Below are positions 17,899 to 26,614 of a stretch of 64,000 nt of DNA, piece after piece. The position numbers and the translations under genes were made by a program. Origin of the DNA: Streptococcus mitis (GTDB taxonomy: Bacteria; Bacillota; Bacilli; Lactobacillales; Streptococcaceae); contig NZ_CP028415.1 in NCBI RefSeq assembly GCF_000722765.2, positions 1,878,108 to 1,942,107 of the forward strand, given 5' to 3'. Positions within the stretch are counted from its first letter, which is position 1. Every line of letters starts with the position of its first letter. The notes under the pieces are model-generated. The model was not told the origin of the DNA. It did no database searches and worked only from the letters and a program-made list of their open reading frames with translations.

Positions 17899-18957
17899 CT
17901 AATCTGCTTGGTAAATAGCATCAATAGCCACTTTTGCTGCTTCATAATTGCCTAGGTAATCCTCAGCTAGATAAACTAGTGGAATGGTGGTTAAATATCG
18001 CTCTCTCATCTGGTCCAAATGCTGGGAAAAACTATGACGAATATGGTCTTCTGCCATGGTCATATCTCTAAACCCATCATTGACATAGGAGCCGACAGGT
18101 TGCACAAAGAGAATCAAGTCCCATTTTTCCTTAGCCAAGATAGATGCAAAGAGATTGTCAAAGGTCTCCCCTGATAAATCCCCTTGGTCCTCAGCCTCCA
18201 TGTAATAATCATAGTAGCCCTTGGTTACTAAGGAGTTGGTGTCAGCTATCACTAGGCCTCGATTGGCATTACTGTCAATTAACTTAGAGGTCTGGTCATA
18301 CTGCCCTAAAAGGAGATAGTAGTAATCCTTTGGAGTCAATTCATCGTCGCGGACATTGTTTTTGATCTGGTACTCGCGTGCGTATTCCAAGCTGACCGGC
18401 GCATCGTAATACCTTGCCAAATCCTTAGCTAAAGTGGTCTTCCCATTGCTGGCACTTCCCATAATCAACACTTTCTTTGTAAACTGACGTCGGAAGGGTT
18501 GAGCAATATATTTCCAATATTTGCTTGGATTTTCTCGAATCATAGTCGCTGAAATATCAAACTTTCTTTCTTGCAAAACAGTCTCAAAACCACGATTTGA
18601 TAATTCTTGCTGGTAGTCACGTTCTCCCACAAAGAAGATTAGTTCTTGCTGGGTTTCATCATAAGAAATCTCCGCTAACATTTGATCCAACCACTCCTGC
18701 CAACCCATAGGGTAACGTGGAAGATTAGTCTCATCTAACTTGCAGACAGAGGTCAATTCGTCATCACGAAAAGCCTCTCTGATATAGCGAAATCTTTTTT
18801 GAAGCGTTAAGCCTACCTGCTCCCCTCTGTCTCCCTCATAGCCTGAAACGACAACCCAGACCTGGTCACACTGCCGCTTCGCTCGCTGAATCAGATCGAT
18901 ATGTCCTTGATGAAGTGGAGCAAAGGTTCCAAATACCACTGCTGTTTTCTTTTTCAT
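17899..18957 (-). CDS. nadR: Bifunctional NMN adenylyltransferase / ribosylnicotinamide kinase
   Basis: A 352-residue two-domain enzyme for NAD salvage. The N-terminal nucleotidyltransferase shows FGTFAPLHQGHIDL with His16 and His19 (HxGH) and the ISATMIREN motif. The C-terminal kinase begins with Walker A GSASNGKTT near residue 177. The helix-turn-helix found at the start of enteric NadR is absent, so repression is not expected from this protein itself. First gene of the nadR-pnuC-Nudix operon. Confidence 0.93.
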   Translation of the reverse strand: MKKKTAVVFGTFAPLHQGHIDLIQRAKRQCDQVWVVVSGYEGDRGEQVGLTLQKRFRYIREAFRDDELTSVCKLDETNLPRYPMGWQEWLDQMLAEISYDETQQELIFFVGERDYQQELSNRGFETVLQERKFDISATMIRENPSKYWKYIAQPFRRQFTKKVLIMGSASNGKTTLAKDLARYYDAPVSLEYAREYQIKNNVRDDELTPKDYYYLLLGQYDQTSKLIDSNANRGLVIADTNSLVTKGYYDYYMEAEDQGDLSGETFDNLFASILAKEKWDLILFVQPVGSYVNDGFRDMTMAEDHIRHSFSQHLDQMRERYLTTIPLVYLAEDYLGNYEAAKVAIDAIYQAD

Positions 18958-18992
18958 AAACCTATTACCTTTTTATAATTTTTGATATTTTT

Positions 18993-19020
18993 ATTATAAA
19001 CTATATTTTTGTTTTGTCAA
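18993..19020 (-). promoter_or_regulatory. Promoter of the nadR operon
   Basis: On the minus strand TTGACA (complement of 19015-19020) and TATAAT (complement of 18993-18998) are 16 bases apart, both perfect consensus hexamers. The surrounding AT-rich partial palindrome could be an operator, but I cannot assign one. Confidence 0.8.
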
Positions 19021-19052
19021 TAGGTTTTTATTATTTTTTATAAAAAAGTAGC

Positions 19053-19085
19053 AAAAAAGAGAATCAAGATTGCTCCTGATTCTCC
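19053..19085 (-). terminator. Terminator of ctsR-clpC
   Basis: GGAGAATCA and TGATTCTC form a stem followed by TTTTTT on the minus strand, just after the clpC stop. Confidence 0.85.
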
Positions 19086-19089
19086 ATTT

Positions 19090-21522
19090 TTATGCAATAT
19101 CAAATTTTAACTGGCCTGCTTTGACACCAATCTTAAGTGTGTTACCTGCCACCAAATCTCCCTTAAGAAGAAGTTCTGCCAACTTGTCCTCCACTTCTGT
19201 TTGCAGGGTTCTGCGAAGTGGACGAGCCCCCATCTCTGGGTCATATCCTTTATTTGCCAACAATTTCAGTGCTGAAGCTTGTAATTTCAAGTCAATGCCT
19301 TTTTCAGCCAAACTTGCCACTAAAGGTTTGACCATAATCTTCACCACTTCCTGCATATGATCGCTAGACAGGCTATGGAAGACCACCTTTTCATCAATAC
19401 GATTAATAAACTCAGGTCTATAAGCTTTTTTCAGCTCTTCAAACATGCGTTTTTCCATATTTTCCTGGTCAAAACGAATGTCCTTAGCTCCAAATCCGAC
19501 AGTCTTATCATCCCGAAGGGCTGTCGCACCAAGGTTTGACGTCATTATGATAATAGTATTTGAAAAGTCAACCTTGCGTCCCTTGCTATCGGTTAAGACA
19601 CCGTCATCCAAGACCTGCAAGAGAACATTAAAGATGTCTGGGTGAGCTTTTTCTACCTCATCAAAGAGGAGAACAGAGTATGGTTTATTGCGAACCTTCT
19701 CGGTCAACTCCCCACCTTCTTCATAACCCACATAACCCGGAGGAGCTCCATTGAGACGACTGGCTGCAAATTTCTCCATATACTCACTCATATCAAAGCG
19801 GATAAGGGCTGATTCGTCGTCAAAAAGAACTTCTGCCAAAGCCTTGGCCAATTCGGTCTTACCGACACCTGTAGGCCCTAGGAACATAAAGGAACCAATC
19901 GGACGCTTATGACTACGAATCCCTGACTGGTTGCGGCGAATCGCACGGCTAATGCTTGAAACAGCTTGATCTTGACCGATGACACGTTTGTGCAATTCAG
20001 CTTCCAAATTCAGGTATTTCTTAGCGTCTGTCTGAGTCAGTTTTTGGACTGGAATACCTGACAAGCGACTCAAGGTGGTCAAAATATCAGACTCTGTCAC
20101 CAAGTCTTTATAGACAGGCACTTCCTCTTCTTTTGCGATTAGCTGGGCTGCCTGTTTCCACTTGCCATCTATCAAGGCCTTGTCAGCTGGACTCAAACCT
20201 GAATCATCTGCTTTTACATGCTTAGCCTTATTTTGCACTGTTGCTGCTGCTTCATCCAAGAGATCAATAGCAGAGTCTGGCAAGTGACGACTAGTCAAAT
20301 AACGATGAGCCATCTTAACAGCTGTTTCAACCGCTTCATCTGTGATTTGCACACGGTGATGTTTCTCATAAGTCGCCTTCAAGCCTTGTAAAATGGTCAT
20401 GCTGTCTGCCACACTTGGCTCTTCAATCGTCACTTTTGCGAAACGACGAGAAAGGGCTGCATCTTTTTCGATATGTTTTTGGTATTCTTCCTGAGTGGTC
20501 GCACCAACTGTTCTCAAAGTTCCACGCGCCAAGGCTGGCTTCAAGATATTGGCCGCATCTAGAGTTGAGTCAATCCCACTACCAGAACCCATGATGGTAT
20601 GAAGTTCATCGATAAAGAGGATGACTTGGCCATCTTCTTCAATATCCTTGATGATATTGTTCATGCGTTCTTCAAAGTCACCACGGAAACGTGTCCCTGC
20701 AACAACATTCATCAAATCAAGCTCTAACACGCGCATCTTAGCCATTTCTGCAGGTACATCACCACTAGCAATACGCTGGGCAAGCCCAAGCGCCAAGGCT
20801 GTTTTCCCGACACCAGCATCCCCAACCAAGACAGGGTTATTCTTGGTTTTACGGCTCAAGATTTGAATCATACGCGAGATTTCCTTATCTCGACCGATGA
20901 CTGGTTCTAACTTGCCAGAACGCGCTTGCTCTGTCAAATCATGCGTATAGTCCTCGAGACCACCACTCGGAGTCTGGGGCATGCCCATCATATTAGCCAT
21001 AGAATTTTGCTTATCAGCTACTGTACGATGGCGTTGGCGTAAAGCCTTGAGATCTTCACGAGTCCAACCTGCTCGTTCTTCTAAATTTCGACGAAGGGTA
21101 GCAATCTTAACCTGATCCTTCTTGTCTTCATAAGAAAAACCAGCCCTCTCCAAGATACGAGTCGCCAAGGCATTGCCATCATGCAAAATCGCATAGAGGA
21201 CATGCTCTGTCCCTAGCACCTTAGCATGGACCACTGACGCTACATACTCTGCTTCGTCAAAAAGGACCTGCAAACGATGAGAGAACGGCAATTCCGTAAA
21301 GGTTTCATCCTGGCTATAGTCCGTTTCAGTCAACTCCAAAGCAACTTCTTCTAAACGATCCATCTCATATGGATAATCATTTAAAGTTGCCCCTGCCACA
21401 CTATAACTGTGATTAGACATGGCAATCAACAAGTGCCAAGACTCTAGGTAACGAGCTCCAAAATGGCCAGCAACCATGTAGGCACTTTCGATACATTCAT
21501 TCAATGCTTTTGAATAGTTCAT
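19090..21522 (-). CDS. clpC: Clp protease ATP-binding subunit ClpC
   Basis: An 810-residue HSP100 unfoldase that feeds ClpP and works with adaptors. A Clp N-domain repeat (about 1-140) is followed by two AAA modules, with Walker [10 protein letters not shown] in the first and GPTGVGKTE in the second. The [12 protein letters not shown] loop and the arginine-rich C-terminal RPLRRTLQ segment are intact. It starts one base after ctsR and is under the CtsR operator, so it is induced by heat and protein damage. Confidence 0.95.
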   Translation of the reverse strand: MNYSKALNECIESAYMVAGHFGARYLESWHLLIAMSNHSYSVAGATLNDYPYEMDRLEEVALELTETDYSQDETFTELPFSHRLQVLFDEAEYVASVVHAKVLGTEHVLYAILHDGNALATRILERAGFSYEDKKDQVKIATLRRNLEERAGWTREDLKALRQRHRTVADKQNSMANMMGMPQTPSGGLEDYTHDLTEQARSGKLEPVIGRDKEISRMIQILSRKTKNNPVLVGDAGVGKTALALGLAQRIASGDVPAEMAKMRVLELDLMNVVAGTRFRGDFEERMNNIIKDIEEDGQVILFIDELHTIMGSGSGIDSTLDAANILKPALARGTLRTVGATTQEEYQKHIEKDAALSRRFAKVTIEEPSVADSMTILQGLKATYEKHHRVQITDEAVETAVKMAHRYLTSRHLPDSAIDLLDEAAATVQNKAKHVKADDSGLSPADKALIDGKWKQAAQLIAKEEEVPVYKDLVTESDILTTLSRLSGIPVQKLTQTDAKKYLNLEAELHKRVIGQDQAVSSISRAIRRNQSGIRSHKRPIGSFMFLGPTGVGKTELAKALAEVLFDDESALIRFDMSEYMEKFAASRLNGAPPGYVGYEEGGELTEKVRNKPYSVLLFDEVEKAHPDIFNVLLQVLDDGVLTDSKGRKVDFSNTIIIMTSNLGATALRDDKTVGFGAKDIRFDQENMEKRMFEELKKAYRPEFINRIDEKVVFHSLSSDHMQEVVKIMVKPLVASLAEKGIDLKLQASALKLLANKGYDPEMGARPLRRTLQTEVEDKLAELLLKGDLVAGNTLKIGVKAGQLKFDIA

Positions 21523-21523
21523 C

Positions 21524-21982
21524 TTACTTCCCTTTTCTATCTACCTCTTGTATAACCTGTCGTAGCATGTTAGCTCGAAGGACTGGAGCTTCTTCTCCTA
21601 GAACGCGATCCAAAGCTACTGTCATCAGCAAATTCATCTCCTGCTTGGTCATCAATTCCTGCTCAACCAAAAGTTGTAGAATATCCTCATAAATTTCTTG
21701 ACTGACCCGCTCACCAATTGAGTAAAGCAGCTCCCTGAGCATTTCATGATGACTAGAAAACTCAATCCGTCCTATACGAATGTAGCCTCCACCACCACGC
21801 TTACTTTCAACCAAGTAGCCTCTACTTTCCGTAAAGCGTGTCTTGATTACATAGTTAATCTGACTAGGAACAACCTGAAAGGTATCTGCCAACTGACTCC
21901 GTTGCAACTCCACAATACCAGATTGATCTAAAATCGCCTTGATGTAGGCCTCAATATGATCCGATGTATTTTTAAATCTCAT
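21524..21982 (-). CDS. ctsR: Class III stress repressor CtsR
   Basis: A 152-residue repressor of clp genes. The N-terminal winged helix carries VVPSQINYVIKTRF and the conserved glycine-rich ESKRGGGGYIRI wing that contacts DNA and senses heat. The ATG at 21982 follows a GAGAGGTGGG site. It auto-regulates through the operator 26 bases upstream and forms an operon with clpC. Confidence 0.95.
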   Translation of the reverse strand: MRFKNTSDHIEAYIKAILDQSGIVELQRSQLADTFQVVPSQINYVIKTRFTESRGYLVESKRGGGGYIRIGRIEFSSHHEMLRELLYSIGERVSQEIYEDILQLLVEQELMTKQEMNLLMTVALDRVLGEEAPVLRANMLRQVIQEVDRKGK

Positions 21983-22007
21983 TACAAACCCACCTCTCTC
22001 TTTAAAC

Positions 22008-22030
22008 CTTGACTATCTTTGACTATTATA
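22008..22030 (-). promoter_or_regulatory. CtsR operator and -10 box
   Basis: On the minus strand the direct heptad repeat AGTCAAAGATAGTCAAG (22008-22024) matches the CtsR box and follows directly on TATAAT (complement of 22025-22030), an ideal position for repression. Confidence 0.88.
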
Positions 22031-22052
22031 CCGAAATTTTCTCATTTTTAAA

Positions 22053-22093
22053 AGAAAAAGGGCGCTGGTAAAGGATAATCTTCACCAACTCCC
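22053..22093 (-). terminator. Terminator of the thiamine transport operon
   Basis: GGGAGTTGGTGAAG and CTTTACCAGCGCCC pair with small mismatches and are followed by TTTTTC on the minus strand, after the ATPase gene stop at 22101. Confidence 0.75.
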
Positions 22094-22100
22094 TATTTTT

Positions 22101-22829
22101 CTACTTATCTAAGCCTAATTCTACCAAGATTTGACGTTTGTAGGCAATCTTTTGGACTTCCTTGTCCTCATCTTCAGACCAATCTAGTTTAATTTCTGAA
22201 ACAATCTGCCCAGGGCGATTTTTCAAGATATAGATGCGGTCGCTGAGACTGAGGGCCTCCTCGATACTATGCGTGATGATCAAGGTTGTTAGCTGCAACT
22301 GCTTGTGAATCTCAAGGTACCAAGCGTGTAGTTCCATCTTGGTCATCTCATCCAAGGCGCTAAAGGCTTCATCTAAGAGAAAGAGCTTATGCCCGAAAAG
22401 ATAGGTACGAAGCAAGGCCACACGCTGGCGCATCCCACCACTGAGTTCATGAGGGTATTTATCTCTTACAGCTGTCAACTGGAAGGTCGCAAGAATTTCA
22501 TCCGCGCGGGCAATAGCTTCTGCCTTATCCACCTTTTGAATCAAGAGGGGCAGAATGATATTACCAAGCACCGTCTTGTGTTCCAAGAGCAGATCCTTTT
22601 GCAACATATAACTCACGCGCCCCTTGGGATTTTCTTCACCATCAAGGACAATTCTCCCTGACTGAACTTCTAAAATCCCCGCAATTAGATTAAAGAGGGT
22701 GGTCTTCCCAACACCACTTGGGCCTAGGATAGAAACCACTTCACCTGAAGTTACTTTCAGATTGATATCCTCTAAAATCCTCTCTTGACCATAGGCATAA
22801 CTGACGTGTTCTAATCTAATTTCTGTCAT
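22101..22829 (-). CDS. ABC transporter ATPase for thiamine precursor (ThiZ type)
   Basis: A 242-residue ATPase of the nitrate/sulfonate/taurine subfamily. Walker A GPSGVGKTT, signature LSGGMRQRV and Walker B LFLLDEAFSALDE are intact. It is the last gene of a TPP-riboswitch operon, and its ATG shares one base with the stop of the substrate-binding gene. Energises uptake of a pyrimidine precursor of thiamine; the exact ligand is inferred from the riboswitch and the partner protein. Confidence 0.88.
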   Translation of the reverse strand: MTEIRLEHVSYAYGQERILEDINLKVTSGEVVSILGPSGVGKTTLFNLIAGILEVQSGRIVLDGEENPKGRVSYMLQKDLLLEHKTVLGNIILPLLIQKVDKAEAIARADEILATFQLTAVRDKYPHELSGGMRQRVALLRTYLFGHKLFLLDEAFSALDEMTKMELHAWYLEIHKQLQLTTLIITHSIEEALSLSDRIYILKNRPGQIVSEIKLDWSEDEDKEVQKIAYKRQILVELGLDK

Positions 22830-23836
22830 TATTTCACAAATTCATTGGTAAAGCCTTTGTCTGTCAAATCTTCTTTAAGGATACCATTTTCTCTATCCCA
22901 TTTGTAGAAGGCATTCCAGCGAGCTGCATCAAATTGACCCCATTTTTCCTTGTCGCTTGCGTATTCTTTTGACAAGTATTTTTGAGATTCGATGACAAAG
23001 TCACGTTTTTCCTGAAGTTCAGGTGCATTTTTGATGAGGATATCAGCTGCTTCTTCTGGATGCTCCATGGCATATTGGTAGCCTTTTTTGATAGCTTGGA
23101 TGACTTTACGAGCTTCTTCTTTGTTGTCTTTCAAATAGTCGTTGTTTGCGATAATAACTGGTGAGTAGTAGTCAAACTCCTTGACATAGTCTTTCAAGTA
23201 CAAGAAGTTAGCATCTACACCTTGAGATTTTGCAAGGATACCATCCCATCCGTAGTAGATCCATGCAGTATCAAATACTCCATTAGCAATCGGTGTGATA
23301 GAGTTTGAGTCGTTGTTTGGTACTTTTTCAACCTTCTCAAAGTCCCCACCTTGTGATTCTACCAAGGTTTTCAACATAGCAAGTTCAGTTGGGTCATTCC
23401 AAGTCCCGTATTTCTTACCAACCAAGTCCTTTGGACTAGCTACATTGTCAGATTTACGAGAGATGATTCCTGATGTATTGTGTTCTACGATAGCTGCAAC
23501 AGCAGTAATTCCTGCTCCTTTTTCCAATTTTTTAGCCATATAGTCTTGGAAATACACTGCAAATGGTGCCTTACCGTTAATAACTAAGTCAGAAGAACTT
23601 TCTTCTGGTGGCAATTTCAAATCAACATCCACTCCAGCTTCTTTGAAATAACCTTTTTCCTTGGCAACATAAAGCCCTGTGTGGTTGGTATTTGGTGTCC
23701 AGTCTAGGATAAAGTCAATCTTCTTAAGTTCTGCTTCCTTATTATCCTTAGAAGCAGTTCCTTGACCACAGGCCACAAGCACAACAGCTACAAGAGCTGT
23801 TAAAACAGTTAAAAACACTTTCCATGTTTTTTTCAT
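22829..23836 (-). CDS. Thiamine-precursor substrate-binding lipoprotein (ThiY/THI5-like)
   Basis: A 335-residue extracytoplasmic lipoprotein. The signal peptide ends in VVLVACG with Cys23 as the lipidation site. The mature part has the NMT1/THI5-like start KIDFILDWTPNTNHTGLYVA, shared with binding proteins for hydroxymethylpyrimidine-type precursors. It sits between permease and ATPase genes of the same operon. Riboswitch control strongly supports thiamine-precursor uptake. Confidence 0.9.
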   Translation of the reverse strand: MKKTWKVFLTVLTALVAVVLVACGQGTASKDNKEAELKKIDFILDWTPNTNHTGLYVAKEKGYFKEAGVDVDLKLPPEESSSDLVINGKAPFAVYFQDYMAKKLEKGAGITAVAAIVEHNTSGIISRKSDNVASPKDLVGKKYGTWNDPTELAMLKTLVESQGGDFEKVEKVPNNDSNSITPIANGVFDTAWIYYGWDGILAKSQGVDANFLYLKDYVKEFDYYSPVIIANNDYLKDNKEEARKVIQAIKKGYQYAMEHPEEAADILIKNAPELQEKRDFVIESQKYLSKEYASDKEKWGQFDAARWNAFYKWDRENGILKEDLTDKGFTNEFVK

Positions 23837-23874
23837 TTTGATTTCCTCTTTTCTTTTTCAGAAACATTCTAATT

Positions 23875-24633
23875 CTACGAACGTTTCCATTTAATAACAT
23901 ATTTTTCACTGACATCAACCAGCTTCATACCCAAAAGGCTGATAATCGATACCAGAATAATAATAGCAAACATGGTATCATACTGAAACAGTTTCTTGGA
24001 CTGAATCATGTAGACACCTAGTCCTTCAAAGCCTCCCAACCACTCAGATACTACTGTTGTGATAAAGGCATAGGAGACACTGACTCTCAGACCTGCATAA
24101 AAGTAAGGCAGGCTGACTGGGATTTTAAAATGCCACAGGATTTGCCAAGGCTTGGCCCGCATCAGACTAAACAAGGTCAACATATCCTTGTCACAATGCC
24201 TAAAACCATCCAAAATGCTGACGATGATAGGAAAGGTTGTCGTCAAGATAATCAAGACAATCTTGGGCAAAATCCCATAACCTAGCCACAAGACCAGAAT
24301 AGGAGCTATAGCAATGGTCGGAATGGTCTGAACAACCACCATCATAGGGTAAATCAGGTCATTGAGCCAAGTCAAACTGTCCATAAGCACAGCCATGAGA
24401 CAGGCAATCAAGACTCCCAAAACCAGCCCCAGTAAAGCCACTCTCAAGGTCGCCCAGCTATGGTGCCAGAGAAATTCTCTATCACGAACAAAGGCCTGGA
24501 GAATTTCAAGAGGTGTCGGCAGGATAAACTTGGGGAGAAGTTTAAGAAAACCTGCTAACTGCCAGATTGACAAGACTCCGAGAAAGCCCAATAGACTAAT
24601 GTGTCGTCTCAGTATACTTTTCAAGTTTCTCAT
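23875..24633 (-). CDS. ABC permease for thiamine precursor (ThiX type)
   Basis: A 252-residue permease with about six membrane helices of the BPD_transp_1 type; the EAA-loop-like segment is near HFKIPVSLPYFYAGLRVS. I use ATG 24633; a TTG one codon earlier is also possible. The start lies inside the end of the upstream thiamine-binding gene (38-base overlap), indicating translational coupling. Forms one transporter with the downstream lipoprotein and ATPase. Confidence 0.88.
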   Translation of the reverse strand: MRNLKSILRRHISLLGFLGVLSIWQLAGFLKLLPKFILPTPLEILQAFVRDREFLWHHSWATLRVALLGLVLGVLIACLMAVLMDSLTWLNDLIYPMMVVVQTIPTIAIAPILVLWLGYGILPKIVLIILTTTFPIIVSILDGFRHCDKDMLTLFSLMRAKPWQILWHFKIPVSLPYFYAGLRVSVSYAFITTVVSEWLGGFEGLGVYMIQSKKLFQYDTMFAIIILVSIISLLGMKLVDVSEKYVIKWKRS

Positions 24634-24886
24634 CAATACTTAAAATCTCTCCTACATTTATTTTGACATTGGCAAAGACATTATCTGCCTCCTGCCTTGC
24701 CACTTCCAGCGCTTCTTTGAAAATGCGCATGAGCTCATCAAACTCCCCTTCCAAGACCGTTTCAAATGGTGTCACCACCATAGTCACCTCTTGAGCTTGC
24801 AGATAAGCAATGACCTGATCAATAACATCTATCCGATCAATCCCCTGTGATAGGGGTAAAACTTGCAAGGCAATGCTTGCTTTCAT
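24596..24886 (-). CDS. MTH1187/YkoF-type thiamine-binding protein
   Basis: A 96-residue cytoplasmic protein of the DUF77/MTH1187 family, with the ferredoxin-like pattern (MKASIALQVLPLSQG, VVTPFETVLEGEFDEL). Members bind thiamine or its pyrimidine part and accompany thiamine transporters. The open frame extends 17 codons further, but that ATG lies in the loop of the upstream terminator, while ATG 24886 has an AGAGGAGG site. First gene of the riboswitch operon. Confidence 0.88.
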   Translation of the reverse strand: MKASIALQVLPLSQGIDRIDVIDQVIAYLQAQEVTMVVTPFETVLEGEFDELMRIFKEALEVARQEADNVFANVKINVGEILSIDEKLEKYTETTH

Positions 24887-24920
24887 AACAACCTCCTCTT
24901 CTCGTTTTCCTTTGACAAAA

Positions 24921-24950
24921 AGAAAAACCTTTACCATATATGGAAAAGGT
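24921..24950 (-). terminator. Riboswitch-controlled terminator
   Basis: ACCTTTTCCATATATGGTAA begins a hairpin that closes with AAAGGT and is followed by TTTTTC on the minus strand, between the TPP aptamer and the first gene. It is the likely expression platform. Confidence 0.8.
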
Positions 24951-24964
24951 GCAGAATAGACTAA

Positions 24965-25050
<86 letters not shown>

Positions 25051-25104
25051 TTATATGGACATATGATAGCGCAAAATAAAAAAAATGTCAAGGAAACTGC
25101 TTAC

Positions 25105-25138
25105 AGAAAAGAGTAGGAAAAATTTCCTACTCCCATTT
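25105..25138 (-). terminator. Terminator of cbpD
   Basis: GAGTAGGAAA and TTCCTACTC form a stem followed by TTTTC on the minus strand, next to the cbpD stop. Confidence 0.8.
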
Positions 25139-25139
25139 T

Positions 25140-26258
25140 CTATACTCGTTCTCCATCACTATTTACTCTGTAGCCATCCACCGTCGTATTAACAGCTAAG
25201 GCGCCTGAAGAGTAAGAATAATACCACTTACCAGAGACTTGATACCAACCTGTTTTCATTGCCCCTGAACTATCCAAATAATACCACAGACCATTTTCCT
25301 TTAACCATCCTGTCTGCATTTCACCAGATGATTTCAAATAATACCAGCTAGAGCCATCTTTCAGCCATCCCGTCGCCTTAGAACCATCTGATTTGAAATG
25401 ATACCAACTACCATTTATTTTCTTCCAACCGACAGTTGAACTGTTATTGGATCCATAGTTAGAGCTATTTCCTGATTGATTCTGATAATTCTGTGAAGAG
25501 CTTACTCCCTCTAGCTGGATATAGCGACGACTTCCGTTATAAGCCGTATAACTCAACCACTTGTACCCATCTTTTTCGAGAATTTGATCATAATGAACAT
25601 TCTCTCCAGGATAATAGTAATCAATTGCAGTTGCGCTAGCTAGAGGCTGATTTTTGATAGCAGCCTTAGTCTTAAAATAATGTGTTCCTCCTGTTGAAAC
25701 TGAGGATTGACTATTCCCAACACTGCCACCAGCTAAATCTTTAAAATGAATAAAACCAGTCATAGTATTCGCCTTCACGACGCGCTTATTGTAAGATTCC
25801 CTTATTCCATAGTTGTATTCTTCAATCTCAATCTCATCTCCTATTACATTTGACACCCAAGCAACATGACCATAAGTTCCTGCAGTAGACCAAGCAATAG
25901 AGCCAATCGTCGGTGTATTATCTACACGATACCCTTCACGACGAGCACGATGACCCCATTCATTCGCATTTCCATAAGCTGCCGGAATCTCAAAACCATT
26001 TACACCACTTAAGCGAAAGGCTGCAAAAGAAGTACACTGACGAGAATACATGCGCCACTTGTCAATCTCCTGACTGCCATTTTTATAATAAGCAGGATAA
26101 TCATCCCCACGCGCAATCGATCCATTTCCTCCGGAATAGGCATATACACTATCACCCGCTGCTAGCATCAATCCTACTACTAAAAAGGGAACAACTTTTT
26201 TAGCTGATTTTCTAAAAGAAAATCCTGTCTCTGTTACTTTGAATGGTAAAACTTTCAT
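25140..26258 (-). CDS. cbpD: Choline-binding murein hydrolase CbpD (fratricide factor)
   Basis: Secreted competence-induced hydrolase that lyses non-competent relatives. The 372-residue protein has a signal peptide ending near AAGDSVYA, then a CHAP domain with likely catalytic Cys75 (SRQCTSFAAF) and His131 (TYGHVAWV). One SH3b-like domain (about 195-255) follows, then four C-terminal choline-binding repeats (GWxxxxGxWYY type, about 280-360). The familiar pneumococcal protein is longer with two SH3b domains, so this is a shorter form. Preceded by a SigX com-box. Transcribed alone. Confidence 0.92.
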   Translation of the reverse strand: MKVLPFKVTETGFSFRKSAKKVVPFLVVGLMLAAGDSVYAYSGGNGSIARGDDYPAYYKNGSQEIDKWRMYSRQCTSFAAFRLSGVNGFEIPAAYGNANEWGHRARREGYRVDNTPTIGSIAWSTAGTYGHVAWVSNVIGDEIEIEEYNYGIRESYNKRVVKANTMTGFIHFKDLAGGSVGNSQSSVSTGGTHYFKTKAAIKNQPLASATAIDYYYPGENVHYDQILEKDGYKWLSYTAYNGSRRYIQLEGVSSSQNYQNQSGNSSNYGSNNSSTVGWKKINGSWYHFKSDGSKATGWLKDGSSWYYLKSSGEMQTGWLKENGLWYYLDSSGAMKTGWYQVSGKWYYSYSSGALAVNTTVDGYRVNSDGERV

Positions 26259-26307
26259 TCTTCCTCCTTGAAAAATAATATAAATCGAAGATTACCTTCA
26301 CTTAAAC

Positions 26308-26315
26308 TATTCGGA
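26308..26315 (-). promoter_or_regulatory. SigX com-box of cbpD
   Basis: TCCGAATA on the minus strand differs at one position from the com-box consensus TACGAATA and has a T-rich tract just upstream. It places cbpD in the late competence regulon. Confidence 0.8.
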
Positions 26316-26348
26316 GAAAAAAAGAAAAGTGAGAAAATTTCTCACTTT
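26316..26348 (-). terminator. Terminator of the dnaB-veg unit
   Basis: AAAGTGAGAAA and TTTCTCACTTT form a perfect stem followed by TCTTTTTTT on the minus strand. The T tract is shared with the com-box element of cbpD. Confidence 0.8.
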
Positions 26349-26613
26349 AGTCAAGATAATGAATCAAATTCTTTTCTGTAAGGATATCTGAGTAAGTAAA
26401 GGATTCAACGTAAACATTAGCTTGTTTATCTCCTTCAACATTCCCAAATTCAACGATAAATAGGGATGGATAAACCTCAATTAGCTTACCCAATCTATTT
26501 TTTTGGCGCTTACGACCATTCTCCAAAGTCATTTCTACGACTTGTCCCTCATGTGCCTTGATTTCTTCTTTGATTTTTTTCATCTTGGCTACATCTGTAA
26601 ATGCATCTGACAT
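26347..26613 (-). CDS. veg: Veg family protein
   Basis: An 88-residue cytoplasmic protein of the Veg/DUF1021 family, with the typical core EGQVVEMTLENGRKRQKNRL and GNVEG...ESFTYSDIL. Veg in Bacillus influences biofilm matrix expression and the family is near-universal in Firmicutes; its biochemical role is unclear. It starts two bases from the dnaB stop region on the same strand and is likely co-transcribed with dnaB. Confidence 0.88.
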   Translation of the reverse strand: MSDAFTDVAKMKKIKEEIKAHEGQVVEMTLENGRKRQKNRLGKLIEVYPSLFIVEFGNVEGDKQANVYVESFTYSDILTEKNLIHYLD

Positions 26614-26614
26614 C

